Notes: generated by a model from the letters alone, not told the origin. DNA of 64,000 nucleotides from Vibrio penaeicida (GCF_030689305.1 NZ_JAUYVM010000014.1:62001-126000); one strand, 5' to 3'; numbered from the stretch's first letter, positions 18,064 through 27,925 are shown. Program-made: numbers and translations.

Positions 18064-18178
18064 CTTTGAAACTACAAGAAATAGCACCACAAACATGCTT
18101 TTTTATCTCATGGTTAAAAAGATGTGTTGAACAAGAAATGGATAGATTTTTGCAACAACCCCATCATTTCAATAGTGC

Positions 18179-18212
18179 AACCTAGCATCTAGAGCTTACT
18201 TGGGTGTATACC
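18179..18212. repeat. Terminal relic of the palindromic repeat element
   Basis: AACCTAGCATCT followed by TTACTTGGGTGTATA matches the right terminus of the full elements (AACCTAGCATCTTGGGGTTACTTGGGTATA in the copy ending at 28590), with a small substitution patch. Nothing of the rest of the element is recognisable. It lies 34 bp upstream of the MFS gene, in its promoter region. Confidence 0.55.
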
Positions 18213-18245
18213 TAATGTAATGTTGCTCAACGTGCAGAAAACCTC

Positions 18246-19577
18246 ATGACACTCAAAGAAATCTTAGATATCCGTAACGTACGCTACTTCTTAGTGTTTC
18301 GAATCAGCTACTTTGCACGCTTTTACTACCCAGTATTCACCCTACTCTATTTAGATTACGGCTTAACGCTCTCTCAATTCGCGATACTGAACGTGATTTG
18401 GGCAGCGACCATTGTTATTTCTGAGGTCCCATCAGGTGCGTTTGCCGATACTTTAGGGCGCAAAAAACTCGTCGTCTTGTCTTCTGTGGTGATGTTCGTT
18501 GAAATTGCCATGATCGCCCTTGTGCCGACGGGCAACCCCACGTTGGTCTTTGTTGTGTTTATGATCAACCGAGTATTGAGTGGTTTAGCCATGTCTTTGG
18601 CGAGTGGTGCGGATGAAGCTCTGGCTTACGACACCTTAAAAGCGCAAGGCAAAGAAGAAGTGTGGCCGCAGGTGTTACAAATCCAGCTTCGTATCTCATC
18701 TGGTGTGGGTATTTTTGTCACCTTGCTGGGCGCTGCCATGTACGACGTGAATTTTATGGCGACCGTTTACCAATCTCTTGGATTCACCGCGCCAGAGAAT
18801 ACCCAAGACATCATGCGTATTCCCGTATTTGCTACTTTATTTGTCGCGATCATCGCCATTTATGCCGCGATAAACATGGAAGAAGACAACAACGCATTAC
18901 CATCTCACAGCAGTAAATGGGCAACGACAGCCGCAAGCCTTAAATTGACAATAGATACCGGTAAATGGGTCATTGCCACCCCTTACGTGCTGTTTATATT
19001 GCTCTATTACAGCTTGTTCGAGCATATCTCACGCATGTTTTTAACCATGAACAGTCAATATTATCGCGCCATCGATATCCCGATTATCTATTTCGGATTT
19101 ATCGGCGCAGGGATAAGTTTGCTGCAAATTCTGCTGGCAGGGCAAAGCCGACGTTTAGCAGAAAGCATAGCGCCGAGAACCTTTCTATTGGTGATGGGTA
19201 TCGCCACTGCCATAACTTATTATTTGATCAGCCTCGGGTGGTCGATTTACGGAGTCATCCCCGTTCTGGTGCTGATTTTCATCAACATGACGATGAACAT
19301 TTTCATTAGCTACCACCTTAATAAAAAGACCGAATCACACAACCGAGCCACGGTTCTGAGTTTTAAGGGATTGATGTTCAATCTAGGGTATGGATCGATA
19401 GGTATTCTTTACGCCTACTATTACAAACTCGTATCCCAGAGCTACACAGAGCAAGAGATTGAACAACACCTAGATTTCTTAGCGTCCCTCTCTTCATTCT
19501 GCTACTACTTCGCTTTCTGGTTTGTTGTGATTAGTGGGTGGTTTTACTTTAAGAGTAGGAGGGTTGGGATTTTTTGA
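18246..19577 (+). CDS. MFS transporter
   Basis: A 443-residue major facilitator superfamily permease with about 12 membrane segments. The family loop motif between TM2 and TM3 is present (SGAFADTLGRKKLVVLSS, the G-x-x-x-D-x-x-G-R-K/R-x pattern). A charged central loop (~205-235, MEEDNNALPSHSSKW) separates the two halves. No specificity can be read from the sequence; substrates of this group include drugs and small metabolites. It is monocistronic. The upstream region holds a relic of the repeat element. Confidence 0.88.
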   Translation: MTLKEILDIRNVRYFLVFRISYFARFYYPVFTLLYLDYGLTLSQFAILNVIWAATIVISEVPSGAFADTLGRKKLVVLSSVVMFVEIAMIALVPTGNPTLVFVVFMINRVLSGLAMSLASGADEALAYDTLKAQGKEEVWPQVLQIQLRISSGVGIFVTLLGAAMYDVNFMATVYQSLGFTAPENTQDIMRIPVFATLFVAIIAIYAAINMEEDNNALPSHSSKWATTAASLKLTIDTGKWVIATPYVLFILLYYSLFEHISRMFLTMNSQYYRAIDIPIIYFGFIGAGISLLQILLAGQSRRLAESIAPRTFLLVMGIATAITYYLISLGWSIYGVIPVLVLIFINMTMNIFISYHLNKKTESHNRATVLSFKGLMFNLGYGSIGILYAYYYKLVSQSYTEQEIEQHLDFLASLSSFCYYFAFWFVVISGWFYFKSRRVGIF

Positions 19578-19734
19578 GGTCTGGGAAAGTGATTAATCTT
19601 TCTAGCGCGTTTTTGGACAGAAATGAGTTTCGGAGAACCAAGTATTAGCAAATCACGAATTAGCATAAGTATGGAAAGTCACTAAGCTCCCTGTCCAGTA
19701 TTAATGGTGCACATCATTGTTGAATTGTTCGTTA

Positions 19735-20499
19735 TTATGGACACCTAGCAGCCCAGAGAGTGTTGCCACCTAGAGTTAACAGACATTGCTCTTTTGCGGT
19801 AAGGCCGGGGACATCAATACCGCAAGCTCGCTCATATTTTCCGGCGGTATCTGAATGGTAAAATAAACGGCAGGATACGGATTCTGATGTTTTATAAACA
19901 CCTTCAGAAGCGATGCAGTTTGAATCAGCCTCACAGTCCTTAAAGCATTGCTTATCGAGAATTGCAGCATTTCTTGTCATAACACCATCACTAACGATGT
20001 AGCCACCCTCTACCTCAAACCAACCTTGCTTAACGGTATTACCATCTGAGTTTACGAAATCTCGAAGGCTTATGCTCAGTTTGCTCGGGCTTCCACTGCA
20101 ACTTTGAAGTCTATTACCTGTTCCATCATCAAAAAAGGTATTAATTGTCATATCAGTTAATGTACCAGTGGGGACTGTATGAATAGCTGACGGGCAGCCT
20201 TCTGGATATTGACCTAAGTTTGCTAAAGCCACGCACACATGCTGATGATTCAGTTCTACAGTCTGGTTTTGCGCAGAACTAGATGCGGTAGCGCAATCAT
20301 ATGCATCCCACACACCATCTTTATTGATGTCTTCATCGGTATCGTCAACTCGATCACCATCTAGATCCCAGCAATTAATGCCAGCAACTCCTTTTACACC
20401 TTGTTGCCCTGTAGCTCCAGTATTTCCGTTATCACCTTCTAAAGGACACCCAGAAAGTAACGTTACCAACGTTAGCGTTATAAATAATTTTGTTTTCAT
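19735..20499 (-). CDS. Lipoprotein with short collagen-like repeat and NCWDLDGDRVDD motif
   Basis: A 254-residue predicted lipoprotein. A signal sequence ends in a lipobox (LVTLLSGC, lipidated Cys ~18). Directly after come collagen-like triplets (GNTGATGQQGVKGVAG), then an acidic calcium-binding-like stretch, NCWDLDGDRVDDTDEDINKD. The rest is cysteine-rich (ten or more Cys, e.g. CFKDCEADSNC), suggesting a disulphide-stabilised outer-membrane or surface protein. I recognise the GxxGxxG-NCWDLNGDG layout from other marine gammaproteobacterial lipoproteins, but no function is known to me. It is followed, upstream on the same strand, by a small unknown gene. Confidence 0.8.
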   Translation of the reverse strand: MKTKLFITLTLVTLLSGCPLEGDNGNTGATGQQGVKGVAGINCWDLDGDRVDDTDEDINKDGVWDAYDCATASSSAQNQTVELNHQHVCVALANLGQYPEGCPSAIHTVPTGTLTDMTINTFFDDGTGNRLQSCSGSPSKLSISLRDFVNSDGNTVKQGWFEVEGGYIVSDGVMTRNAAILDKQCFKDCEADSNCIASEGVYKTSESVSCRLFYHSDTAGKYERACGIDVPGLTAKEQCLLTLGGNTLWAARCP

Positions 20500-20533
20500 G
20501 AAAATTCCTTAGATAGATAGTTATGTGTTGGGA

Positions 20534-20776
20534 CTACCAAGACTCTGAAACTACTGTATTACCAGCTTGGTCTCTTTGCTCGATAGTTTGAGTTCGAGTT
20601 AACCCTCGGACTGCCGTATGATCGGTATAAACAACACTACCAACAACATTGCCTTCGCTGCCTATAATCTGGTAGTCAGTAATATCCGTTTCTCCCATAA
20701 ACCCTTTCGTTCGGGATGAAATTCGTTTTAACACTTCACCATTATTCAGTCTTATTCTAGTTTTCATCCTGCACAT
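20534..20776 (-). CDS. Hypothetical 80-residue protein
   Basis: A small, probably real protein just upstream (34 bp) of the collagen-repeat lipoprotein on the same strand, so likely co-transcribed. The sequence is soluble and beta-rich (TRIRLNNGEVLKRIS, YQIIGSEGNVVGSVVYTD). The start could be the first ATG (20776) or the ATG at codon 4 (MKTRIRLNNGE). Neither has a strong ribosome site. I do not recognise a family. It could be a partner of the lipoprotein. Confidence 0.55.
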   Translation of the reverse strand: MCRMKTRIRLNNGEVLKRISSRTKGFMGETDITDYQIIGSEGNVVGSVVYTDHTAVRGLTRTQTIEQRDQAGNTVVSESW

Positions 20777-21621
20777 CTTTAGGGTTCTAATTTATTTAAT
20801 TAATCCATACACTTAAAGCGCCAAATAAACTTAGGGCAGAAGCCTAGCAATCGTTTTTAGACATACTACCCATGTTAATTCTTCGGTTAGGAACGAAGAA
20901 AAAAACGATAGCCACCCTACGTGACTAGGGCGGTTGTGACACCGACTTTGTTAAGCACCTGTTTAACCATAGCAACCTCCTCTCTAAGTAAATGGTTAAG
21001 CTCGTTTAGATTGAAAAATATGCTAGGATTCAAATCCACATTGTGTAATGCCCTAAGTTTACTTTGTAGGCTGCTTTAACCCATAACATTTTAATATCGT
21101 GCCAGCACGAGTTCATACATTCAGAATATCTCAAGTATTGTACCTAACCAACAATAATATGCATGTAGTATGATATTGTTCTGATTTTCTAGTTGAAAAC
21201 CGTGCAAACATACAGTGCTTCCTATTCGAGGCACGTTATCAATCAAGAACTTCCATTTTGTTCTATAATATTCAATCGCTTAGAAATACTTGAATAGCAT
21301 ATTCGTACGTAACTGTGATTGAAGGTCAGTCTGTAGTGGGTTAGAAGTTTTGGCGACATAATTAGAGATTTAGGCATGAGGAAAAGTAAGGCAAGTTGCT
21401 GGGTTTGAAACTGACTTCAATCCCTATCTGACTCACTTTGGGGCAAAAACAAGTTACCAAATCTAAACCACGTACTCCAAAACCCTGTCTCCTAATCCTT
21501 CATCAACACAAACACAGAAGGCAGCCTCTGATTGCCCTATTTAGGCATCGCAGATAGTAAGCCGCTAACTAGTGACTTACTACCAAATGCCCTCTCACAG
21601 TTGAAAACCAGCCTAGCCCCC
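20777..21621. other. 845-bp intergenic region without a convincing gene
   Basis: This lies between the stop of the acyltransferase (reverse) and the start of the small gene at 20776. I see no open frame with a ribosome site. There is a small hairpin (TTCTTCG with CGAAGAA, around 20879-20903) without a T-run. It may be decayed coding sequence or house an unrecognised RNA. Confidence 0.4.
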
Positions 21622-22707
21622 TTACTGCACTGTCTCGGCTACTTTTCTACTTTTACCTTCATCTGGAATGCGTAAAATTTTTAGCATTGCCATTTTAAAT
21701 ACCGGAGCCAGTCTACGTTCTACTTGTGTATGAATGACATAGGCTGCCACCAACATGAGGGCAATGGTCGAAGTGACTAAAACAACAGGATCAACCGAAT
21801 CACCAAAATGATTGAAGATGATGTAGCCGATGTTTTGGTGTACTAGGTAAATCGGGTAAGTCAGCACGCCTAGGTAGTACAGCCACTTTTGTCTGAGTAT
21901 GTTTTCTTTACAGAAGGCGGTAACGCAGAACAACAAAAAGAAGGCGATGTTGAGAATGGCAATGACCGTGGTGTTGAAAGTGATAGAGAACCAGCCAGAC
22001 ATTAACTCACCAAACAATGTCGATTGCTTAACCATATAAACGAACGACAGTGCCAGAAGTAACATTTTAAAGGCAGACGCACCATCACGGCGAATGTAGT
22101 AAAAGACGCCTCCAGCGGCAAAATACCCGCTCCAATGAGGAAATATAGACACCCACATGTTCATTTCTTTAGCCCAAGGGTGGAACAGTGTGGCGGTTGA
22201 TACAATGAGCACTAAGGCAATCACATGCAGGAAATACTTCATCATTCTAAAAAGCAGCATACCAAAGACGAGTAAGTAAAATTTCACTTCAAGAAACAGA
22301 GTCCAATATGCCCCATCGACAGGCATATGCCCGAACCAGTAATTCACCATAGTTAAATTGGCAAGGAACTGTGCACCGTCGACCGTGAATTTGGGAGCAC
22401 CAAAATACACAGTAACAATACTGGTCAGAATTAATGCGACCCAGTAGGCAGGAAAAAGGCGAGAAAAACGGGATGCCACAAACTTTCGAGCACTGCCCCC
22501 TTCTACGCTCATAAAAATAACAAAGCCACTAATCACAAAAAAGAAATTGATGCCCATATAGGCATAACGGCTCCAAATACGAGTATTTTCTAGATCAATA
22601 ACAGGGGCATGACCCGCCATATGCGCAGAATAGGTATAGTGAAAAATCACAACAAAAATGGCTGACAAAAACCTGAGCAAATCTATTTCGTAAAATCTTG
22701 TCTTCAT
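21622..22707 (-). CDS. Acyltransferase 3 family membrane protein (OafA/YrhL-like)
   Basis: A 361-residue integral membrane O-acyltransferase with about ten membrane segments. The family signature is at the N-terminus: FYEIDLLRFLSAIFVVIFHY, with the catalytic-type histidine in FHY, and then the R of RFSRLFPAYW. Such enzymes move acetyl groups from a cytoplasmic donor to sugars of surface polysaccharide, peptidoglycan or LPS. The acceptor is unknown, as no polysaccharide genes are nearby. The gene is isolated, with long non-coding flanks of lower GC, which may signal acquisition. The next gene, on the other strand, is also an acetyltransferase. Confidence 0.88.
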   Translation of the reverse strand: MKTRFYEIDLLRFLSAIFVVIFHYTYSAHMAGHAPVIDLENTRIWSRYAYMGINFFFVISGFVIFMSVEGGSARKFVASRFSRLFPAYWVALILTSIVTVYFGAPKFTVDGAQFLANLTMVNYWFGHMPVDGAYWTLFLEVKFYLLVFGMLLFRMMKYFLHVIALVLIVSTATLFHPWAKEMNMWVSIFPHWSGYFAAGGVFYYIRRDGASAFKMLLLALSFVYMVKQSTLFGELMSGWFSITFNTTVIAILNIAFFLLFCVTAFCKENILRQKWLYYLGVLTYPIYLVHQNIGYIIFNHFGDSVDPVVLVTSTIALMLVAAYVIHTQVERRLAPVFKMAMLKILRIPDEGKSRKVAETVQ

Positions 22708-23229
22708 ATTTAATTGTCCATAAAGTCAAATAAAAATCTTTCAATTCCAGCGTAATACTACTCGCTCATCGCTTATAGCTAGGGGGCAAACCTCAGATAG
22801 GAAAAGTAATATCAAGCAGCACACTAACACCACTTAACATACTGTTATAATTAATTTTTATTATTTAAAACACGAACCACCATCTTACATGGCTTTTTGT
22901 ATTCTATATCTCAGTCGTTATTCATTATGTGCTCACACTCATAAAAAAAAGTATTTTTATAAGGTATCTCACTCAATATTTATTGATAATAAATTGAAAC
23001 TAAATAATCCTTAATAAAACTTAAATTAAAAAATAACACATCGATATATTTTGATATTAAAATGTTAAAAATATTCGTCGTAATAATTGAATAAACTAGC
23101 ATTCGAATATTTAGAAAATGTGGATAGTTTAAAAATGGAATTCAGACGCGTGAAGGTTGCCTCTTACCGAGGAACTGCGCGAAGTTAACTGCCTCAAACA
23201 ACCCGATGAATAGATAGCACTGCCAGTGA
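22708..23229. other. AT-rich intergenic region
   Basis: 522 bp of very AT-rich sequence upstream of the acyltransferase gene. Presumably it holds its promoter. No gene, hairpin or repeat was recognised before the palindromic element starting at 23230. Confidence 0.4.
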
Positions 23230-23495
23230 TATACCCAAGTAACCTCAAGATGCTAGGTTCAGCGAGAGTTAACTGGCTTTCAGGCAAGGCATCGATTTGA
23301 AGATCTAGTTATTCTAAATCAAGAATCGATAACGCAGTATGAAAGCCAGTTAAACTCGCCCTTGGGAGCCCATATTCTGCCCCACTTCATCGTCTAAGAA
23401 CTTGGAAAGGACTCGTCATTCCGCTGCGTTCTTTTCCTTGAATTGAAACAGAATATGAGGCTCTGAATCCTGCACCTTGAGGTCACTTGGGTATA
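23230..23495 (-). repeat. Palindromic repeat element, copy A (266 bp)
   Basis: A MITE-like element in reverse orientation to copies B and C. Its terminal inverted repeats begin TATACCCAAGTAACCTCAAG and end CTTGAGGTCACTTGGGTATA. Inside are two long hairpins. One has arms AACTGGCTTTCA and TGAAAGCCAGTT (12 bp, perfect) around an ATCGATT/AATCGAT inner stem. The other has arms CATATTCTG and CAGAATATG. No coding capacity and no transposase are present. It ends 43 bp upstream of the maltose-acetyltransferase-like gene. Confidence 0.9.
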
Positions 23496-23538
23496 CACTA
23501 TTACCTTGTAAACCGATAGGTAACAAGTAGAGGGCAAG

Positions 23539-24111
23539 ATGACTGAATTTGAAAAGATGCTCGCAGGCAAAGACTTTGACGGTAGCTCAGACAGTATCGA
23601 ACGTATTCGCCAGAATGCGTCTGAATTGGTGCAAGCCATTAACCAGAATACGGATGGCGTTCAGCGCAGTGAGTTGTTTCAACAACTAATAGGCGGTATC
23701 CCAGATTCGAGTTTAATCCGCTCTCCTTTCTATTGTGAATTCGGTAAAACAATCTCGATTGGCGAAAAGACCTTCATTAATATGAATGTGACCATGCTGG
23801 ACGGCGCGAAAATTACCATTGGTAATAATGTATTGATTGGTCCGAATACGCAGCTTTACTGTGCTAGCCATGACCTGAATTACCTTGCGCGTCATAACTG
23901 GGAAACCTCCTGTGCTCCCATAAACATTGAAGACGACGTATGGATTGGCGGTAATGTTGTGATCAACCAAGGTGTGACAATAGGTGCGCGATCTGTAATC
24001 GCAGCCAATTCAGTCGTGAATAGCGATGTACCGCCAGATTCACTGTATGGTGGAACACCTGCTAAGTTAATCAGAAAAATTCATGAAAATGGTGAAGATA
24101 TAAGCTGTTAA
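23539..24111 (+). CDS. Maltose/galactoside-type O-acetyltransferase
   Basis: A 190-residue left-handed beta-helix acetyltransferase. An N-terminal Mac-type helical domain (TEFEKMLAGKDFD) is followed by hexapeptide repeats from ~70 (ISIGEKTFINMNVTMLDGAK, then ITIGNNVLIGPNTQLYCASH). The catalytic histidine lies in CASHDL. The C-terminal cap has DDVWIGGNVVINQGVTIGA and ends YGGTPAKLIRKI, typical of LacA/Maa/NodL. It transfers acetyl from acetyl-CoA to a sugar hydroxyl in the cytoplasm. A ribosome site is weak (AGAGGGCAAG). The promoter may be influenced by the repeat element ending at 23495. Confidence 0.92.
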   Translation: MTEFEKMLAGKDFDGSSDSIERIRQNASELVQAINQNTDGVQRSELFQQLIGGIPDSSLIRSPFYCEFGKTISIGEKTFINMNVTMLDGAKITIGNNVLIGPNTQLYCASHDLNYLARHNWETSCAPINIEDDVWIGGNVVINQGVTIGARSVIAANSVVNSDVPPDSLYGGTPAKLIRKIHENGEDISC

Positions 24112-24904
24112 TAGACGTTAGAAGAGGAGGATTTTCTAACATTCTAGCGATGCTCCTCAAAGCTACACCGCCGAATACACGAGAACAGCCTATCGCAATG
24201 CTGTATCTCGCATTTCAAATACTCAGCCACCAACTGCTTTCAACTACTACCCTACCTCGACAACGTGTACCGCACCCCCGCAATATAGCATTCTATTTGA
24301 GAGAACAATGGCTTTAACCGTTTGGTATCTCATATCGACATGAAATGCGTATTTATAGCGCTCTCTAATATTCTGAATCACGATCGAAAATAATATTATC
24401 GGATGCAAAAAAATACAGTATTACACTCCAAATAATAACAGTACTGAACACGGAATAACATTTAACCAAAAAGGTGTTTTTTCCTTAAATTAATATTCAA
24501 CAAATTAATTAAAATCGATGATTTACTATCAAAAATATCGATATCTTCATTAAAAACCTTCATTCTCGTTGAATTTTTATTCTTTTAAATATTTAAAAAA
24601 CAAGCCATTCTCTTTATTGAGACAGTATTTTTTCAACAAAAAATAACTCGAATAAAAATCACAAAATAAACATTAATAACGGAACATTATAATAACAATA
24701 AATTGACATTAAAAAATAACCCATTGATTTTAAATAATTAAATTTCTCACACATTACAAATAATATTCTTAAAAAGATATTTATGCGCTCATTTGCATAT
24801 AGACCATATTTTGTAAAAAACATAACGTAATTATCAGCAACAACAAACATAATGTTGGTAAAACAAAAACATTAATAACTTGAATATTATTGAAGGTAGA
24901 TTAA
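24112..24904. other. AT-rich leader region of the chitinase gene
   Basis: 793 bp, strongly AT-rich from ~24370 onward, with runs of A and T. It must contain the chitinase promoter and perhaps a long 5' leader. A 63-codon reverse frame (24659-24850) is hydrophobic but has no ribosome site and biased AT codons; not called. Confidence 0.4.
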
Positions 24905-26641
24905 ATGAAACCATCTATGAAAATAGTTAGTTTAGCTATATTAGCGGCGTGCAGTGCCACAGCACACAGTGCTCCAAAATGGACCCAAGCTGAGCAAGTA
25001 TTTAATACTTACGAAGACAATGCATCACTACTACCAGTAGCGGGATATGTTTCTAACTGGGGAGGGTATGAGCGCAGTTTTAATATCAATGACATTGAAG
25101 GGAAATACGACAAGTTAGTTTATTCTTTCATGGCGCTTTGTGGGACAGAAATAGGGGACCCAACGATTACTTCTGCGGTTAAATCCGCGAAGAAAATCTG
25201 TGCCGATGGTGGATACCCAGACTTCACGATTGTCTTTACCGACCTATACGCAGATCTTCAGAAAGATCTTGGTGCTGGTAGCGGTAATTGGCACAACGAC
25301 CTCAACGGTCCTGCTACCTTTGAGTCCGGTCAGAAGTACGCGGGCGGTCTAGTTGCGGTTTTACGTGAAATGAAGAAGCGCGACCCGGGCTTAGAGCTTG
25401 CTTTCAGCGTGGGTGGGTGGTCTCTGTCTGAACCATTCTCTCGTATGGCAAGTACGTTTGAATCTCGTAAAGTGTTTATCGACAGTGCTGTTAAGTGGTT
25501 CACCTTGTACCCTATGTTTGATCAGCTCGATATTGACTGGGAATACCCAGGTGGTGCGGGTGCGAGCGAAAACTCATGGTCACCAGACGATGGTAAAAAC
25601 TACGCACTTCTTATCAAAGAGCTTCGTACTGCTCTAGATGCTGCTGGCATGCAAAACAAGAAAATTGCTATCGCTGCGGGCGCTCCTGCGACAAAACTAG
25701 ACGCATCAAACATCAAAGCTTTGATAGACAACGGTTTGGATTACGTCCACTTAATGACATACGACTTCATGGGTGAATGGCAAGATAAGCTTGCACATCA
25801 CACAAACTTGTCGGGCGAGTTGTTAAAAACTGACGAAACTTTCCACTCCGCTGAAAAATCAATCGACTACATGATTGACGTGCTTGGCATTCCATCAACA
25901 GCGATTCAGATTGGTTACGCAAACTACAGCCGTAACGCAGGCCAAGTGAACCTTCAAAGCGTTTCTCCTCTAGTTGGTTCGTTTACACCGGGTAATTCAA
26001 CAAACAAATCTTATGATACTGGCTCTTCAGAGCTTTTTGATTACGCGAATAAACTGGTGAGCTTTAAGAGCACAGGTGCCGCTGGCATGCAAGGCTATGA
26101 GATTTATACCGACATAGACGCAAATGCAGACTTCCTGTTCAACAAGAGCACAAAACAGTACGTCAGTATCGATACGCCTCGAACTGTTTACGCGAAAGCT
26201 GCGTACGCGAAAAAACGTAATCTGGGTGGTATCTTTAACTGGATGGTCGATCACGATCCTGGTTACCACATCAATGCGGCACGTGAAGGCCTAGGCTACA
26301 AAGTTACTCAAACTAAATTGGACATGGCTAACGTAGTGAATACGTGTGGGCTTATTGATGTAAACGGCAATAAACTGTCTGATGAAGACTGTAAAATATT
26401 AACTGGCGTTAAAGATGGTTCCATCGGTCCGATTGAACCGCCTACAAAGCCAACTGAGCCACCAACAAAACCAACAGAGCCGCCTGCTGACTTATGGGAC
26501 ACGACAAAAATTTACCAAACTGGCGATATCGTAACGTTCGAAAATGAAAAATGGAGAGCGCGATACTGGACTCAAGGTGGTGAAAACCCGAAAGCGTCAT
26601 ATCAAAAAGATAAGTGGGGTAACTGGGAACCAGCAAACTAA
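24905..26641 (+). CDS. Secreted chitinase, GH18 with C-terminal CBM5/12
   Basis: A 578-residue extracellular chitinase. A signal peptide (~1-22, ending THSAAHSA-like ATAHSA) precedes a GH18 TIM barrel. The barrel carries the substrate motif FSVGGWS (~165) and the catalytic DxxDxDxE in FDQLDIDWEYPG (~210-221), whose final Glu is the acid catalyst; YDFMGEW supplies the conserved Asp/Tyr. A proline-threonine linker of three PTKPTEPP-like repeats (~502-526) leads to a C-terminal chitin-binding module (WDTTKIYQTGDIVTF ... WRARYWTQGGENP), of the CBM5/12 type. It degrades chitin to oligosaccharides outside the cell. The ribosome site GAAGGTAG precedes the ATG. Own terminator. Confidence 0.96.
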   Translation: MKPSMKIVSLAILAACSATAHSAPKWTQAEQVFNTYEDNASLLPVAGYVSNWGGYERSFNINDIEGKYDKLVYSFMALCGTEIGDPTITSAVKSAKKICADGGYPDFTIVFTDLYADLQKDLGAGSGNWHNDLNGPATFESGQKYAGGLVAVLREMKKRDPGLELAFSVGGWSLSEPFSRMASTFESRKVFIDSAVKWFTLYPMFDQLDIDWEYPGGAGASENSWSPDDGKNYALLIKELRTALDAAGMQNKKIAIAAGAPATKLDASNIKALIDNGLDYVHLMTYDFMGEWQDKLAHHTNLSGELLKTDETFHSAEKSIDYMIDVLGIPSTAIQIGYANYSRNAGQVNLQSVSPLVGSFTPGNSTNKSYDTGSSELFDYANKLVSFKSTGAAGMQGYEIYTDIDANADFLFNKSTKQYVSIDTPRTVYAKAAYAKKRNLGGIFNWMVDHDPGYHINAAREGLGYKVTQTKLDMANVVNTCGLIDVNGNKLSDEDCKILTGVKDGSIGPIEPPTKPTEPPTKPTEPPADLWDTTKIYQTGDIVTFENEKWRARYWTQGGENPKASYQKDKWGNWEPAN

Positions 26642-26669
26642 GACCTGATTTTTAACACTCTCTCATTCG

Positions 26670-26702
26670 CCCCTGCTCTGGCTAGTTCAGAACAGGGGTT
26701 TT
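26670..26702 (+). terminator. Intrinsic terminator of the chitinase gene
   Basis: CCCCTGCTCTG (26670-26680) pairs with CAGAACAGGGG (26688-26698) with one mismatch, followed by four T residues. Confidence 0.85.
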
Positions 26703-26780
26703 CCTTATCAAAAATCTCGCTGTTAAGTAGATAAATACGCCCAACTTAGTTGAATCTAGTGAGGCTTTCTCAAGACCCAA

Positions 26781-27782
26781 TCAATAATCAAAAAGCATAT
26801 TAAAATACTTGTCTCTTGAAGCCGGTGAGTTGTCTCGGTGTGTGGCGTACTCTACGTGAGCCTCCACGGGCGCGGTGGGTGATAGTTTGATACTCCAAAG
26901 TGCGTTAAGTTGGTTTGGTACTACGGAATAACGTACATCAATAATGCGCAGCTCATCGGTAGGGTCTTGAGCGATATACCCATTAGAAAACCAGCGAAAA
27001 CGTTCGATGTCTTTGGCTTGCTGCGAATCGGGGGCGAGCCAAGGAAAATCTCGGCTTACATTTAACTTTTTAGTGAATTCGCCGGGATAGGTTTTCACCG
27101 ATGTTCCCACCCTTACAGCATCTACGTAGAAATGGTCCTCGGTCTCATAGACCACCTTCCAAAGTAAAAGATTCGCGAAGCTCGGTTTGGCTTCCAGCTT
27201 AATCGGCGAATGCTGCCTCTCTTTCGCCAATTGCCACCCGGCTTCTTCAGCTCTGTCTCTTTGAATCATTCCTAATGTGAGATAGGTAAGCGCCCAAAGA
27301 AACGCGATACGAGCGAACATTGGGTTTCGTTTCAACGCCGCAAATACAAGCAACACCAATATTGGAAGAGTGAAGGCAGGATCAATAATAGATACCGTAT
27401 TCCACGCAAAACGTGCATTGCTGAGTGGCCAAAACAGCTGAGTGCCATAACTGGTACAGGAATCCAGCAGCGCATGAGTGCCATAACCTAATGCACAAAA
27501 AAGCCAACTTTGTTTAAAAGAAAGCCCGCGCCTTTTTGAGATAAGCGGATGCAAAACCAAGGCACAGATTAAGCTTCCAATTGGGATAAACAGGAGGGAA
27601 TGAGTGAACTGCCGATGGAATTCCAAATACAACAGTGGGTCGGTCGATGAACGAATGAGCACATCCAAATCGGGAGCCATTCCTGCAAGCAGCCCTAAAA
27701 CCCCAGCGACAACCACATTTTGTTTTTTGCTCACCGACTGAGGCAAGGAAGCGCCTAGTAAGCCCTGTGTTAAAGGATCCAT
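26781..27782 (-). CDS. Metal-dependent hydrolase family membrane protein (DUF457/YdjM-like)
   Basis: A 333-residue inner-membrane protein. The N-terminal MDPLTQGLLGASLPQ, MAPDLDVL and FHRQFTHSLLF contain the conserved His/Asp residues (D-x-D and H-R-x-x-T-H-S) of the DUF457 family. About five membrane segments follow, with a soluble C-terminal third (~200-333). Biochemical function is not established; E. coli YdjM is an SOS-controlled member. I use the ATG at 27782, since the TTG just before it is unlikely to be the start. Confidence 0.85.
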   Translation of the reverse strand: MDPLTQGLLGASLPQSVSKKQNVVVAGVLGLLAGMAPDLDVLIRSSTDPLLYLEFHRQFTHSLLFIPIGSLICALVLHPLISKRRGLSFKQSWLFCALGYGTHALLDSCTSYGTQLFWPLSNARFAWNTVSIIDPAFTLPILVLLVFAALKRNPMFARIAFLWALTYLTLGMIQRDRAEEAGWQLAKERQHSPIKLEAKPSFANLLLWKVVYETEDHFYVDAVRVGTSVKTYPGEFTKKLNVSRDFPWLAPDSQQAKDIERFRWFSNGYIAQDPTDELRIIDVRYSVVPNQLNALWSIKLSPTAPVEAHVEYATHRDNSPASRDKYFNMLFDY

Positions 27783-27925
27783 CAAATACTCTCAAATTGG
27801 GTTTAGCCGAACACAGTTATACTGTATTACGTAATACCGAGATCATCAAAAGTGCTTTGATTTCAGTGTAAAAGGGAATGAGCCTGTTCGCTAATCTAAT
27901 TCATCAAAACGCATTATGGACACAC

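Noticed and set aside
20876..20912. Hairpin TTCTTCG/CGAAGAA followed by A-run as a terminator
   Set aside because: The run of A lies on the wrong side for a forward terminator, and the reverse strand lacks a T-run after the stem.
24659..24850. 63-codon reverse frame upstream of the chitinase gene
   Set aside because: AT-rich sequence yields hydrophobic residues by chance; no ribosome site.
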